Assembly: GCF_010728325.1 (NCBI RefSeq)
Contig: NZ_AP022570.1
Span: forward strand, 496,001-560,000
Length of the DNA stretch: 64,000 nucleotides
From: Mycolicibacterium poriferae
GTDB taxonomy: Bacteria; Actinomycetota; Actinomycetes; Mycobacteriales; Mycobacteriaceae
Reading direction: 5' to 3'
Numbering within the stretch: position 1 is the stretch's first letter; each line of letters begins with the position of its first letter. The position numbers and the translations under genes are program-made. Shown piece after piece: positions 1 to 8,043 of this stretch. The notes below the pieces were generated by a model. The model did no database searches. It was not told where the DNA came from and saw nothing but the letters and a program-made list of their open reading frames with translations.

Positions 1-96
1 GTCGCGGGAGCGGCCCGCGTGTTCCCCGCGCAGCGCACCCCGCTCAGCGTGCAGGTCGGTGTGCGCGCCGGACATCGGCGTCTCCGTAGTCGACAT
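1..96 (-). CDS. Partial gene start, product unknown
   Basis: An open frame runs leftward from an ATG at 96 (or a second ATG at 75) to the window edge without a stop, giving about 32 residues beginning MSTTETPMSG. No domain can be recognised in so short a piece. Two palindromes at 121-134 and 165-178 lie between this start and the TetR gene at 209. That is the usual layout for a TetR regulator controlling a divergent target gene, and is the main reason for calling it real. Confidence 0.35.
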   Translation of the reverse strand, partial: MSTTETPMSGAHTDLHAERGALRGEHAGRSRD

Positions 97-120
97 GGAC
101 AACCACAACCTCTCATTGGT

Positions 121-182
121 TGACGAAATCGTCACATGCGATCGAAGCGTCAGTCAAGAGATTCTGACGAAATCATCAGAAT
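121..182. promoter_or_regulatory. Tandem palindromic operators upstream of TetR gene
   Basis: TGACGAAATCGTCA at 121-134 is a near-perfect palindrome (arms TGACGA and TCGTCA around AA). A second copy, TGACGAAATCATCA, lies at 165-178 with one changed base and sits inside a wider 7-bp inverted repeat (ATTCTGA at 161-167, TCAGAAT at 176-182). The copies are 44 bp apart, about four helical turns. They lie between the divergent start at 96 and the TetR start at 209. Inferred role: binding of the adjacent TetR protein to repress both genes. Confidence 0.6.
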
Positions 183-208
183 TGATTCCTGCTGGTACTC
201 TGCCTGCC

Positions 209-907
209 ATGGATGCGCCCGAGCGCGAGAGCCGCGAGCGGTCAGAAGAACCGGTCAACCGGCTGGAACGGCGCAAGATGCGGACCCGGGCCGCCCTCAT
301 CCGTGCCGCCCAGGGATTCATCGCCCGAAACAGGATGGACGTACCGGTCCTGGAGATCACTCAAGCTGCCGACGTCGGAATGGGTTCGTTCTACAACCAC
401 TTCGGCAGCAAGGAGGAGTTGTTCGAAGCTGCCGTGACCGACGCCCTCGACAGGTTCGGGGCTCTGCTGGACGGTCTCACGTCATCGACAACCGACCCCG
501 CGGAGGCCTTCGCGGCCAGATTCCGCCTCAGTGGCCGGCTGTTTCGACACCGCCCGCAGGAGGCCGCGCTGCTGCTGGCCAATGGCAGCTCGCTGATCCT
601 GTCCGAACGCGGCCTGTCTCCCCGCGCGCAGCGAGACATCACGACGGCGATCGAGCAGGGCCGCTTCACGATCGGTGATCCCGAGTTGGGCCTCGCAGTC
701 GCCGGCGGTGCGTTGTTCGGTCTGGGCGCACTGCTGCGTGACCGTCCCGACCGGGACGTGGACGCCACGGTGGACGAGATGACCGAGAAGGTGCTGCGCA
801 TGTTCGGTATGACGCCGAAGCAGGCGCAGGCTCTGTGCCGTAAACCATTACCCGATCTGTCGTCGTTGCACGAATCGCCGGTCGACTGGCCGACGCCGCG
901 GCGGTGA
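209..907 (+). CDS. TetR/AcrR family transcriptional regulator
   Basis: A 232-residue one-component repressor. The N-terminal helix-turn-helix spans about residues 22-66, with the typical recognition segment GMGSFYNHFGSKEELF. The C-terminal part is the variable ligand and dimer domain. The frame opens further upstream, but the ATG at 209 is preferred because it places the HTH at the usual distance from the N-terminus and leaves the two palindromes at 121-182 upstream of the gene. The ligand cannot be predicted. The likely target is the divergent gene leaving the window on the left, plus its own promoter. Confidence 0.85.
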   Translation: MDAPERESRERSEEPVNRLERRKMRTRAALIRAAQGFIARNRMDVPVLEITQAADVGMGSFYNHFGSKEELFEAAVTDALDRFGALLDGLTSSTTDPAEAFAARFRLSGRLFRHRPQEAALLLANGSSLILSERGLSPRAQRDITTAIEQGRFTIGDPELGLAVAGGALFGLGALLRDRPDRDVDATVDEMTEKVLRMFGMTPKQAQALCRKPLPDLSSLHESPVDWPTPRR

Positions 908-920
908 ATCGGGTCTGCTG

Positions 921-945
921 GGCGGGCGCGGCGAGGAGGCCCGCC
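921..945. terminator. Possible terminator hairpin after TetR gene
   Basis: GGCGGGC at 921-927 pairs with GCCCGCC at 939-945 around an 11-nt loop, 14 nt after the TetR stop. There is no T-tract, as is common for mycobacterial hairpins, so termination activity is uncertain. Confidence 0.35.
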
Positions 946-1083
946 GCCCATTCTCACCGGACGGCCGCCGGTCCGTGCAGCACAGCCGGCGGCGGTCGGT
1001 GTCGTACCCAGGTGCTGTGATCGACGTCCGCCGCCGCGGCGTGGCGCCACTATCAACAGCTGTCACTTTGTTAACATCCCGCC

Positions 1084-1890
1084 GTGCCGGAGACACCATG
1101 GGCCAGAGCTGAGCAACGCTCGCGCCCGGTAAACCGGCGACAAGCACTGCGCATCGCGGCCGCCATGTCCGCGCTCGCCGGGTTCGGCGCCGCGTCCACC
1201 CACCGAGCGCCCGAGGCGTCCGCAGCGCTGCCGACGCTCATCGACTACGCCATGCGCCAGATACCGGCACAGGACATCCGCGCCGCCGGCCACGCCGGTG
1301 TGATCAACTACGTCTCCACGTCACGACCAGGATCGAACTTCGGCGCCAAGCCGATCACCCTGCCCTATGCCCGCTCGCTCAACGCAGCGGGGCTGGCCAT
1401 CGTCAGCAACTACCAGTACGGGAAGCCCGGCGGGACGGCGCCATCGGACTTCACCCGCGGTTATGCCGGCGGGGTCGCCGATGCGCGCACCGCGTGGGCG
1501 CTGCACACCGCAGCAGGCGGCGGCCGCAGCGCACCGATCTTCTTCAGCGTCGACGACGACATCGACCGCACCGCATGGAACGACCTGGCACTGCCGTGGT
1601 TTCGCGGCATCAACTCCGTCCTGGGCGCGCAGCGCACGGGCGTCTACGGCGGCGTCAACACCTGCCAGTGGGCCGCAGCCGACGGGGTCATCGGGCGATC
1701 GCTGTCACCGGGGCACGTGTGGGCATGGCAGACCCGATCCTGGTCTCGCGGTCAGATCTACCCGGCAGCAGTGCTCTACCAACGCATCATCGACACCGCC
1801 TCGAATCCCGGCCCGATCGTCGGCGGCATCCGCGTCGATGTGAACGACGTGCTGGCCCAGGACTGCGGCCAGTGGAGTCTTCACCCCTGA
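1084..1890 (+). CDS. Tat-exported DUF1906 glycoside-hydrolase-like protein (Rv2525c-like)
   Basis: A 268-residue exported protein. Twin arginines at residues 18-19 (NRRQALRIAA), a hydrophobic stretch and an Ala-x-Ala site near residue 47 form a probable Tat signal. The remainder resembles M. tuberculosis Rv2525c, a Tat substrate with a TIM-barrel of the DUF1906 family. Shared signatures include the VINYVS segment, SNYQYG, the acidic FFSVDDD strand, RTGVYGG and the C-terminal VDVNDVL. Rv2525c has been linked to cell-wall homeostasis, but its enzyme activity is unsettled. The GTG start at 1084 is used because no in-frame ATG precedes the twin-arginine motif. The gene is convergent with the next, with only 10 bp between their stops. 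Confidence 0.85.
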   Translation: MPETPWARAEQRSRPVNRRQALRIAAAMSALAGFGAASTHRAPEASAALPTLIDYAMRQIPAQDIRAAGHAGVINYVSTSRPGSNFGAKPITLPYARSLNAAGLAIVSNYQYGKPGGTAPSDFTRGYAGGVADARTAWALHTAAGGGRSAPIFFSVDDDIDRTAWNDLALPWFRGINSVLGAQRTGVYGGVNTCQWAAADGVIGRSLSPGHVWAWQTRSWSRGQIYPAAVLYQRIIDTASNPGPIVGGIRVDVNDVLAQDCGQWSLHP

Positions 1891-1900
1891 GCGCTGCAGC

Positions 1901-2992
1901 TCACCCGGGTGTCGTGGTGATGTGAACGTGGTCGTAGTGCCCGTAGCCTGAGGCTTGCGGACCGGCCGGCGTGTAGTACGTGCCGCGCCAGATCACGTCC
2001 TGCAGCCCGAACCGGGCCGCGTTGCTCATCGCGAAGGCGAGTATTTCGTCTCCGAGCGCGATGCCCTCGGGGCTTGCGGAGTTGGGAATCATGATGTCGA
2101 TCGCCAGGCCGCTCGGATGCCAGGGCTTGGAGTCCGGGCGCACGCCGTCGATGGCGGCGATCTGGGGGAACCTGGCGCTGACGGCTCGGGCCGCCAGGAC
2201 GGTGTTGGGCTGCAGCCCCGCCTCGTTCGCCACACCCACCGGCAGCGACTCGGGGAGGCCGGGCGGCTGCGCCGGTACCGCCGCGATCGGGGGGTCGACC
2301 GGGGTGGGCGCGGCCGGCGGGGGCGGGAGGACGGCGGCGGCGTTGTCGACAGCAGCCCGCTGGGGTGGTGTCAACGCCGCATACTGCGCCTCGGCCGCCA
2401 GGATCTGCTGTTGCAGACCGGTCCACTTGACCTGCAACTCGGTTCGCACCTTGGCCGCCTGCTCGGCGGCCCCACGGGCGTCGGCGGCCGACTTCTCGGA
2501 GGCCCGGGCGGCCGCGGCGGCGCGTTCGCTCGCTGCCCGGAAATCGTTCATCTGATCGGCCATCTCCGCAGCCATCGCGCGTTGCAGAGACAGCTCGTCG
2601 ATCAGTTGTTGCGGGGACGCTGCGCTGAGCACGGCGGCCAACTGATCGGTACGGCCACCCATGTACGTCATTGCTGCCACCCGGTTGACGGCCTCCTGGT
2701 AGGGCTGCAGCGCTGAATTCGCTTCCTCGAGGGCCCGCAGTTCGGCGCGGTGGTGGTCTTCGGCCGCCGCCTGGGCCGCCAGTGTGGCGTCCACGTCACG
2801 CTGCGCGTCCGTGACCGCCTGGCGCGTCTGCACCGCCTGGCGGGACAACTCGTCGAGCTGGGCCACCGCATCGGAAGCCGGGTCCGCATGGACGCCGCTC
2901 GTCGTCACCGCCACGGTCAGGATCGCGGCCGCGAAACCGTACGTCAGGCGCCGGAGTGCGCGGCGTCCTGACGTCATGCGCAGCGTCACCAT
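1901..2992 (-). CDS. Secreted coiled-coil protein with C-terminal peptidase-like domain
   Basis: A 363-residue exported protein. Residues 1-36 form a Sec signal ending VHA before DP. Residues 40-210 are a long Ala/Glu/Gln-rich coiled coil like the N-termini of RipA or PcsB-type cell-wall hydrolases. A Pro-rich linker follows (about 220-252). The C-terminal 110 residues carry HPSGLAIDIMIPN and GHYDHVHI. These match the His/Asp pattern of the ARB-07466-like or M15-like domain found in many actinobacterial surface proteins. Its role is probably peptidoglycan remodelling or regulation of a hydrolase; activity is inferred. A gap of 48 bp separates it from the upstream membrane-protein gene on the same strand, so an operon is possible. 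Confidence 0.75.
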   Translation of the reverse strand: MVTLRMTSGRRALRRLTYGFAAAILTVAVTTSGVHADPASDAVAQLDELSRQAVQTRQAVTDAQRDVDATLAAQAAAEDHHRAELRALEEANSALQPYQEAVNRVAAMTYMGGRTDQLAAVLSAASPQQLIDELSLQRAMAAEMADQMNDFRAASERAAAAARASEKSAADARGAAEQAAKVRTELQVKWTGLQQQILAAEAQYAALTPPQRAAVDNAAAVLPPPPAAPTPVDPPIAAVPAQPPGLPESLPVGVANEAGLQPNTVLAARAVSARFPQIAAIDGVRPDSKPWHPSGLAIDIMIPNSASPEGIALGDEILAFAMSNAARFGLQDVIWRGTYYTPAGPQASGYGHYDHVHITTTPG

Positions 2993-3040
2993 CCTTCGCG
3001 GCAGGGGCGGGTGTCATCCCGGTCACAGGTCTGGGACAGG

Positions 3041-3820
3041 TTACGAAGTGGCCCCGGCGATGTCCACCCGACGGGGGTTGTCCCCTGCCAGCGCTGTTCG
3101 CAGCCACATCGCCAGCACCGCGGCGATGCCGATACCACTGGTCACGGTCAAGAGCACCGACTGGCCAGCCACGTTGACGACCACCGCCGCCAACGCCCAC
3201 ACCGCGGCCACCGCGACGCCGTCCGAACCTCGCCCGAGCCAGAGGGCCGCCAGTACCGCCGCAAGCGCGCAGGTCAGGACAACAGCCTGCCAACCGGCCG
3301 ATGCCGGATCCGCCAGCTCCTGGTCGCCGAGGGCGGAGGCGAGGTTGACGAACACTGCGACGGTCACCCAGCCGCAGTACAACCCGACGGTGAAACTTTC
3401 GAGCCGCGCCTCCCAGCGGCGCGCGCCCGAGCGCAGCGGATGGTTCATCGCCACCCGCAGTGCGCGCAGCGCGGCAGCCACCATCACCGCGAGCACCGCG
3501 AAGGTCAGCCAGGAGTTGCCGACCGTGAACGCCACCGACCACGACGCCGAGGCCAGGTACAGCGCCGCCAGGGGTGCGACCAATGCCGCTTGATCGGCGA
3601 CGGCGGTGCCCTTTCGCACCGCGACCGCGGCGTGGACCACGCACAGCAGGTAGATGACGCCCCAGATGGCGAAGGCGTAGGGCGCCGGACTGATCAGCAG
3701 ATCCACGCCGCGCCCGCCGGGTGAGTCGCCGCCTGAGAACTGCACGACGGTCATTGCCGCTTGAAGCACCGTCAGGAGCAACAGCACCCACAACCCGGCA
3801 CGCCGCTGTATCCACGTCAT
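3041..3820 (-). CDS. TspO-like tryptophan-rich membrane protein
   Basis: A 259-residue integral membrane protein with seven or more hydrophobic segments. The segment ISPAPYAFAIWGVIYLL is the hallmark of the long variant annotated as tryptophan-rich sensory protein, related to TspO/MBR. Classical TspO is about 160 residues with five helices, so this is an extended relative. The frame stays open to 4156, but the ATG at 3820 is chosen because it starts directly before the first transmembrane helix and avoids overlapping the divergent DUF2510 gene. The substrate is unknown; TspO proteins bind porphyrins and sterols. Confidence 0.65.
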   Translation of the reverse strand: MTWIQRRAGLWVLLLLTVLQAAMTVVQFSGGDSPGGRGVDLLISPAPYAFAIWGVIYLLCVVHAAVAVRKGTAVADQAALVAPLAALYLASASWSVAFTVGNSWLTFAVLAVMVAAALRALRVAMNHPLRSGARRWEARLESFTVGLYCGWVTVAVFVNLASALGDQELADPASAGWQAVVLTCALAAVLAALWLGRGSDGVAVAAVWALAAVVVNVAGQSVLLTVTSGIGIAAVLAMWLRTALAGDNPRRVDIAGATS

Positions 3821-3956
3821 CGTTGCCAAGCTAATCCCTCCACCGAATCGGTGATCGGCCCCGGCCCGACGATCCCCCACAAGATGGTGATCGGAGACGC
3901 ACCGCCCGGCCGTTAGGCTGATTTCCCGAATCGGTCGGGGCCGGGGGGAGGTCGTG

Positions 3957-4394
3957 ATGCCAGGTGATGCACCACCCGGCTGGTACCCCGATCCGTCCGG
4001 GTCGGGGTCGCCTCGGTGGTGGGACGGACAGCAGTGGACGCTGCACTTTCGTTCCACCGCACCGCGACCTGACTCCTCTGCGACAGCCAGGGTTCCGCTG
4101 GGTGGCACCGAGCGGGTAGTCGTCTTCGTCGTTCTGATGTTGGTGACCGTGGGCATCGGCCTGGCAGGAACGCACGTCCTCCGGGGTCGCGACGTGGGCG
4201 ACTCGTTTCAGCAAGGCTACGAGCTGGGGCGGCGCGTTGTGCCCTTCGTCGAAGACGGCACGCCACCGCAAACGGCGTGCGAAACCATGGTGTGGGCCGA
4301 CCAGATCGGCCGGGGTGCACGATATTCGCGCGCAGAAGTCCGGGAACGCACGGCGGGGTGTCTGGAAGCAGTGAGCGACTTGACGGAGCGGTGA
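3957..4394 (+). CDS. DUF2510 domain membrane protein
   Basis: A 145-residue protein. The N-terminal 30 residues are a DUF2510 motif (PPGWYPDPSG, then RWWDGQQWT), a short WW-like module common at the N-terminus of actinobacterial membrane proteins. One transmembrane helix follows at about residues 54-74 (VVVFVVLMLVTVGIGLAG). The remaining 70 residues should be outside the membrane and include two Cys (near 107 and 133) that could pair. The ATG at 3957 follows a strong GGGGGGAG Shine-Dalgarno and is preferred over the GTG just before it. Function unknown. Confidence 0.75.
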   Translation: MPGDAPPGWYPDPSGSGSPRWWDGQQWTLHFRSTAPRPDSSATARVPLGGTERVVVFVVLMLVTVGIGLAGTHVLRGRDVGDSFQQGYELGRRVVPFVEDGTPPQTACETMVWADQIGRGARYSRAEVRERTAGCLEAVSDLTER

Positions 4395-4509
4395 AGCCCG
4401 CAGGTCGCCATCTACCGCGGCCACTCGGATCCAGCTTGGCCGGCCGGCCGGCCTCCGGCGCGGCCCGGAACACGCGATCAGAGCATTCCCCTCGGGCTAG
4501 CCTGCACGG

Positions 4510-5598
4510 ATGCCATCGACGCCTCTCCCCGTGGTGCTGGCCACCCTCGCCCTGCGGCGCCGCCTCAAGCAGTTCGCGGACCGACTCGTGCCGCCCCAGA
4601 TCGCGATGCTCGATCTCGGCGAGGGCGTCGGCGGGGTCCAGGTCGCGGCCACCATCGCCGAACTCGGCATTGCCGACGTCCTCGCCGGTGGACCGATGAC
4701 CGCACAGCAGATCGCCGCCCGACTCGACTGCGACGCGGAGACCACGCACCGCCTGCTGCGCGGCGCGGTCGCGTGCGGACTGTGCACCATGAACCGCCGC
4801 ACGGGGGTGGTGACGCTGACCCGGACCGGGGCCGTGCTGCGCAGCGACCATCCCGCGTCACTACGGGCCTGGATGCGCTACAAGGGCATGCGGTCGACCG
4901 TCGACGCCTGGGGCGGGCTGGCCGAGAGCGTGCGCAGCGGCCGCAGCTCGTTCGAGATGGTGCACGGCATGTCGGTCTGGGAGTGGTACGCCCAGCATCC
5001 CGACGAAGAACGCGTGTTCGCGTCGACGATGCGTCAAGCCACCGAGATCAGTGCACGCGCCATCGCACGGGTCTACCCCTGGCCAAAGGACGCCGTGGTG
5101 TGTGACGTGGCGGGCGGGATCGGGACGCTGCTGTCGACGGTCGTTGCCGAGTCCGGCGGGACTCTGCGTGGTGTCCTGGTCGACAGTGCCGGAATGATCG
5201 CCGAAGCCGAGCATTTCCTCGCCGACCGGGGTGTCGCCGACCGGATCGATTGCGTCGAGGGTGACATCTTTCGCGCCGTGAACGCCACCGCCGACGTGTA
5301 CCTGCTCAAAGATGTCCTGCACGACTGGGACGACGAACGCTGCCGCAAGATCCTCGCCGCAGTGGCGGCGAGCATGCCCAGCGGCGCGAAGCTCGTGGTG
5401 GCCGAATATCTCCAGGAACGTCATCGGCCGAACCCGTTCTCGCCACTGCTCGATCTGCACACCCTGACCCAGCGGGATGGCGGACGTCTGCGCTCGGAGG
5501 CTGAGCTGTCGGCGCTGTTCACCGACGTCGGTTTGCGCACCACCGGACGCAGATTCTCCGTGGTGCCGCACGACCTCGTCGAAGCGGAGAAGATCTGA
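4510..5598 (+). CDS. SAM-dependent O-methyltransferase (family 2, plant-type fold)
   Basis: A 362-residue methyltransferase. Residues 1-110 form a winged-helix dimerisation domain (IAELGIADVLAGGPMTAQQIA). The Rossmann domain follows, with SAM motif I CDVAGGIGTLLSTV near residue 200 and the motif LLKDVLHDWDDE, typical of hydroxyindole and polyketide O-methyltransferases. The His-Asp pair in HDWDDE is the usual catalytic base region. The substrate is probably a phenolic or polyketide hydroxyl, but no biosynthetic genes are adjacent. The family is frequent in mycobacteria. The ATG at 4510 starts about 115 bp after the preceding stop. Confidence 0.85.
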   Translation: MPSTPLPVVLATLALRRRLKQFADRLVPPQIAMLDLGEGVGGVQVAATIAELGIADVLAGGPMTAQQIAARLDCDAETTHRLLRGAVACGLCTMNRRTGVVTLTRTGAVLRSDHPASLRAWMRYKGMRSTVDAWGGLAESVRSGRSSFEMVHGMSVWEWYAQHPDEERVFASTMRQATEISARAIARVYPWPKDAVVCDVAGGIGTLLSTVVAESGGTLRGVLVDSAGMIAEAEHFLADRGVADRIDCVEGDIFRAVNATADVYLLKDVLHDWDDERCRKILAAVAASMPSGAKLVVAEYLQERHRPNPFSPLLDLHTLTQRDGGRLRSEAELSALFTDVGLRTTGRRFSVVPHDLVEAEKI

Positions 5599-5623
5599 TG
5601 CGTCGGTAGAGTGGTTGAGCACT

Positions 5624-6094
5624 ATGGCTGTCAGACGCGGTGTGGTGCGATGGGCGCTCTTCCTCGCCGCTCTGGTGGTGAGCGCCAGCATGGGATCAGG
5701 CACGGCTGTCGCCGCCGAACTCGGCGACTATCGCTGGGAACGTCGTCCGCTCCTGCTGTTCGCGCCGACGAACAGCGATCCACGCCTGGTGGAAACGCTG
5801 AGCCGAATCGACGCAAGTCGCTGTGACGTGTTGGATCGCGACATGGTGGTCGGCGTCGTGGTCGGCGAGGGCACCAGCACGCTCGATGGTCAGGTCATCG
5901 ACAGCGAACAGGCGCAACAGCTGACGGGCCGATACGGCGTCGGTGACACCGACTTCACCGTGGTGTTGATCGGCAAGGATGGCGGCGAGAAGTGGCGTGT
6001 GAACGACGTCCCCAGTCTCCAAACAGTTTTCGCCGTGATCGACGGGATGCCCATGCGCAGCCGTGAGATGGCCGCGGACCCCGGCCGATGCTGA
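5624..6094 (+). CDS. Secreted DUF4174-like protein
   Basis: A 156-residue exported protein. A Sec signal covers about residues 1-30 (MAVRRGVVRW, hydrophobic core, then TAVAAE). The mature part begins with an aromatic-rich strand, RRPLLLFAPT, and contains TVVLIGKDGGEKWR and a C-terminal VIDGMPMRSREM. These fit DUF4174, a thioredoxin-like family without an obvious CXXC. The ATG at 5624 begins the signal peptide; a longer open frame upstream overlaps the methyltransferase and lacks a sensible N-terminus. It ends overlapping the next possible start by 7 nt. Confidence 0.65.
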   Translation: MAVRRGVVRWALFLAALVVSASMGSGTAVAAELGDYRWERRPLLLFAPTNSDPRLVETLSRIDASRCDVLDRDMVVGVVVGEGTSTLDGQVIDSEQAQQLTGRYGVGDTDFTVVLIGKDGGEKWRVNDVPSLQTVFAVIDGMPMRSREMAADPGRC

Positions 6095-6246
6095 TTCCGG
6101 AAACAGCTCGGCGAGGTGGCGACGCCGTCGACCAGGGCCGGCGCTCACCACACTGTCACCCTGAGAGCAGCGCTGCCCCCATATATCCATGTCGGCACGC
6201 TCAGACCGACACTGCGTCTACCCGGAGGCCCGGATGGTTGGTCGGC

Positions 6247-6855
6247 ATGCTCATCTGGGCTGCACTCCTAGTCACATCGTGCGGCAAGGCCGGCCCTCCG
6301 CCCGCCGACGACACGACGGAGCCGGCGGCGACAGCCGGCGCCTCTGAGCGAGCCGTTGCGCTCGTCGACCTCGACGATGCCGGCGAGGTGGCGGCCTGGA
6401 CCACGGTGAACGACCCGGTCATGGGCGGCATGTCGACGTCGCGCATCGCGTTCGGCAACGGTGGCCTCATGTTCTCCGGCGTCATCTCGCTGGAGAACAA
6501 CGGCGGGTTCGCTTCGGCCCGCAGCCCGCAGAATCCGGAGATCGGGCGGCGAGCCGCAGGCGCGAAAGCGCTTCGCGTTCATGCTGTGGGCGACGGCAAG
6601 ACGTACATGGTGAAGGTGGGCATCGCGGGGCAGACATGGTCCTACATCCAGCGCTTCCCCACCGAGGCCGCCGTTCCCCGGATCTACGACCTTCCCATCG
6701 ACGGATTCGAGCCGGTCGGCAAGCGCCTCAAGCCTGCTCCTGACGCGCCCCCGACGATGGACCCGTCGACCATCGACCAGTTGGCTGTCTACGTTCTCGA
6801 CAAACAGCAAGGGCGGTTCGACATCACCGTCACCGCGATCGACGCCATCGGTTGA
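6247..6855 (+). CDS. CIA30-family lipoprotein
   Basis: A probable lipoprotein of about 200 residues with a CIA30-like domain (complex I intermediate-associated protein 30; galactose-binding-like fold). The signature is VNDPVMGGMSTSRI followed by GVISLENNGGFAS and ARSPQN. A lipobox (LLVTSCG) lies just after a short hydrophobic stretch. The start is uncertain: the ATG at 6247 gives a very short signal, a TTG at 6238 has a GGAGG about 11 nt upstream, and the frame opens at an ATG at 6088 that overlaps the previous stop. Bacterial CIA30 proteins are mostly uncharacterised. Confidence 0.65.
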   Translation: MLIWAALLVTSCGKAGPPPADDTTEPAATAGASERAVALVDLDDAGEVAAWTTVNDPVMGGMSTSRIAFGNGGLMFSGVISLENNGGFASARSPQNPEIGRRAAGAKALRVHAVGDGKTYMVKVGIAGQTWSYIQRFPTEAAVPRIYDLPIDGFEPVGKRLKPAPDAPPTMDPSTIDQLAVYVLDKQQGRFDITVTAIDAIG

Positions 6856-7188
6856 CGGTGCCGCGCGATCGGCGCACGCGTGGTCGGCGTAGCGTCCGCC
6901 GCTCGGCCATTGCGCTGGACGGTGCTGCTGCCGAGCTCAGTCGTCACCGGCGCTCGCCATCCCCCGTCCACACGGTGTATCGCGTCGCTGCTCATGCCGG
7001 AAACGATGCACGCGATGCTCGGTCGAGGTCGCGTGCTGGTTGTGTCGCGCCCGCGGTCCGGTCGGTGCCCGCCGCGATTTTGGTAGCGTGCGCAGACCAT
7101 TCGTCAGAATCCGAGGAGCCTGCATGCGCGTCGCCGCACCGATGTGCCAGCACCACGCGCCGTCTCGCGGCTCTGTTCGGATTCCGGC
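6856..7188. other. Intergenic region without a convincing gene
   Basis: This 333-bp stretch contains only short open frames with composition typical of shadows in GC-rich DNA. The only signal is a TAGCGT hexamer near 7084, about 100 bp before the acyltransferase start, which could be a -10 element. No hairpin or repeat stands out. Confidence 0.4.
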
Positions 7189-7959
7189 ATGACCGACGAG
7201 CCTGAGATCGCGCCGCCCGGTTGGCTGTCGACGACGATCCAGACCTACTTGCGGGTGTATCACCGGCATGAGGTTCGCGTCGACGCCCCGGTCCCCGACC
7301 GTCCCGTGCTGTTCGTCTGCAACCACGGCTTCGGCGGCGTGATCGACCTCAACGTCGGGGCCTTCGTCGCGGCACGGCAGGCTGCCGGCGTCACGCGCCC
7401 CACCACCGCGATGGTCCACCAGATCGCGTGGACGCTCGGTGCCGGCCCGCTCGTCGAACGACTGGGCGGCACACCCGGCAGCCGCGAGGCCGCCAACAAC
7501 GCGTTCGAGGCCGGTCACAACGTGCTCGTCTTCCCGGGCGGTGACGTCGACGCCGGCAAGTCGTGGCGCGACCGCAACACCATCAAGTTCCATGGCACGG
7601 GTTTTGCGCGACTGGCGCAGGAACACCGGGTACCCATCGTGCCGGTGGTGACCGCCGGCGCGGGTGAGTCACTGCTGGTCCTCAGCGACGGTCAGGCTGC
7701 GGCCAAGGCGCTCCGGTTGCCGAAGTTGTTGCGGGTCAAGTCTCTTCCGCTCAGCGTCTCGGTCCCCTGGGGGCTGAACTTCGGTGTGGTCGGCCTACTG
7801 CCTTACCTGCCGCTCCCCAGCAAGCTCGTCACCGCGGTGCTGCCCGGGATGCTCTCAGGGGATGGCGAATCGGCTGAGGACTTCGCAGAGCGGGTGCGCG
7901 GGGCCATGCAGAATCGGCTCGACACCCTGACCGCGCGGCGCACCCCGCTCATCGGCTGA
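7189..7959 (+). CDS. 1-acylglycerol-3-phosphate acyltransferase-like (PlsC family)
   Basis: A 256-residue protein with the order of motifs found in glycerophospholipid acyltransferases: an N-terminal amphipathic segment, FVCNHGFGGVIDLN near residues 42-55, and FPGGDVDAGKSW near 120. The classical HX4D becomes H46-x6-D53, a spacing seen in divergent mycobacterial and plant members. FPGG replaces the usual FPEG. Acyl transfer from acyl-CoA at the inner membrane is inferred from family. The ATG at 7189 is chosen; an upstream GTG would add an unlikely Arg/Ser-rich leader. Confidence 0.75.
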   Translation: MTDEPEIAPPGWLSTTIQTYLRVYHRHEVRVDAPVPDRPVLFVCNHGFGGVIDLNVGAFVAARQAAGVTRPTTAMVHQIAWTLGAGPLVERLGGTPGSREAANNAFEAGHNVLVFPGGDVDAGKSWRDRNTIKFHGTGFARLAQEHRVPIVPVVTAGAGESLLVLSDGQAAAKALRLPKLLRVKSLPLSVSVPWGLNFGVVGLLPYLPLPSKLVTAVLPGMLSGDGESAEDFAERVRGAMQNRLDTLTARRTPLIG

Positions 7960-8043
7960 TCGGCGACGCGGGCCAGCGGACGTCTTCGCCGCTCCGGTGA
8001 GCTGGAGGATTCGGTCGGGTGATGCTCGCCGGTCCAGGTGCGT

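Noticed and set aside
6880..7086. 68-residue open frame in the gap before the acyltransferase
   Set aside because: Arg/Ser/Pro-rich, without ribosome site or recognisable motif.
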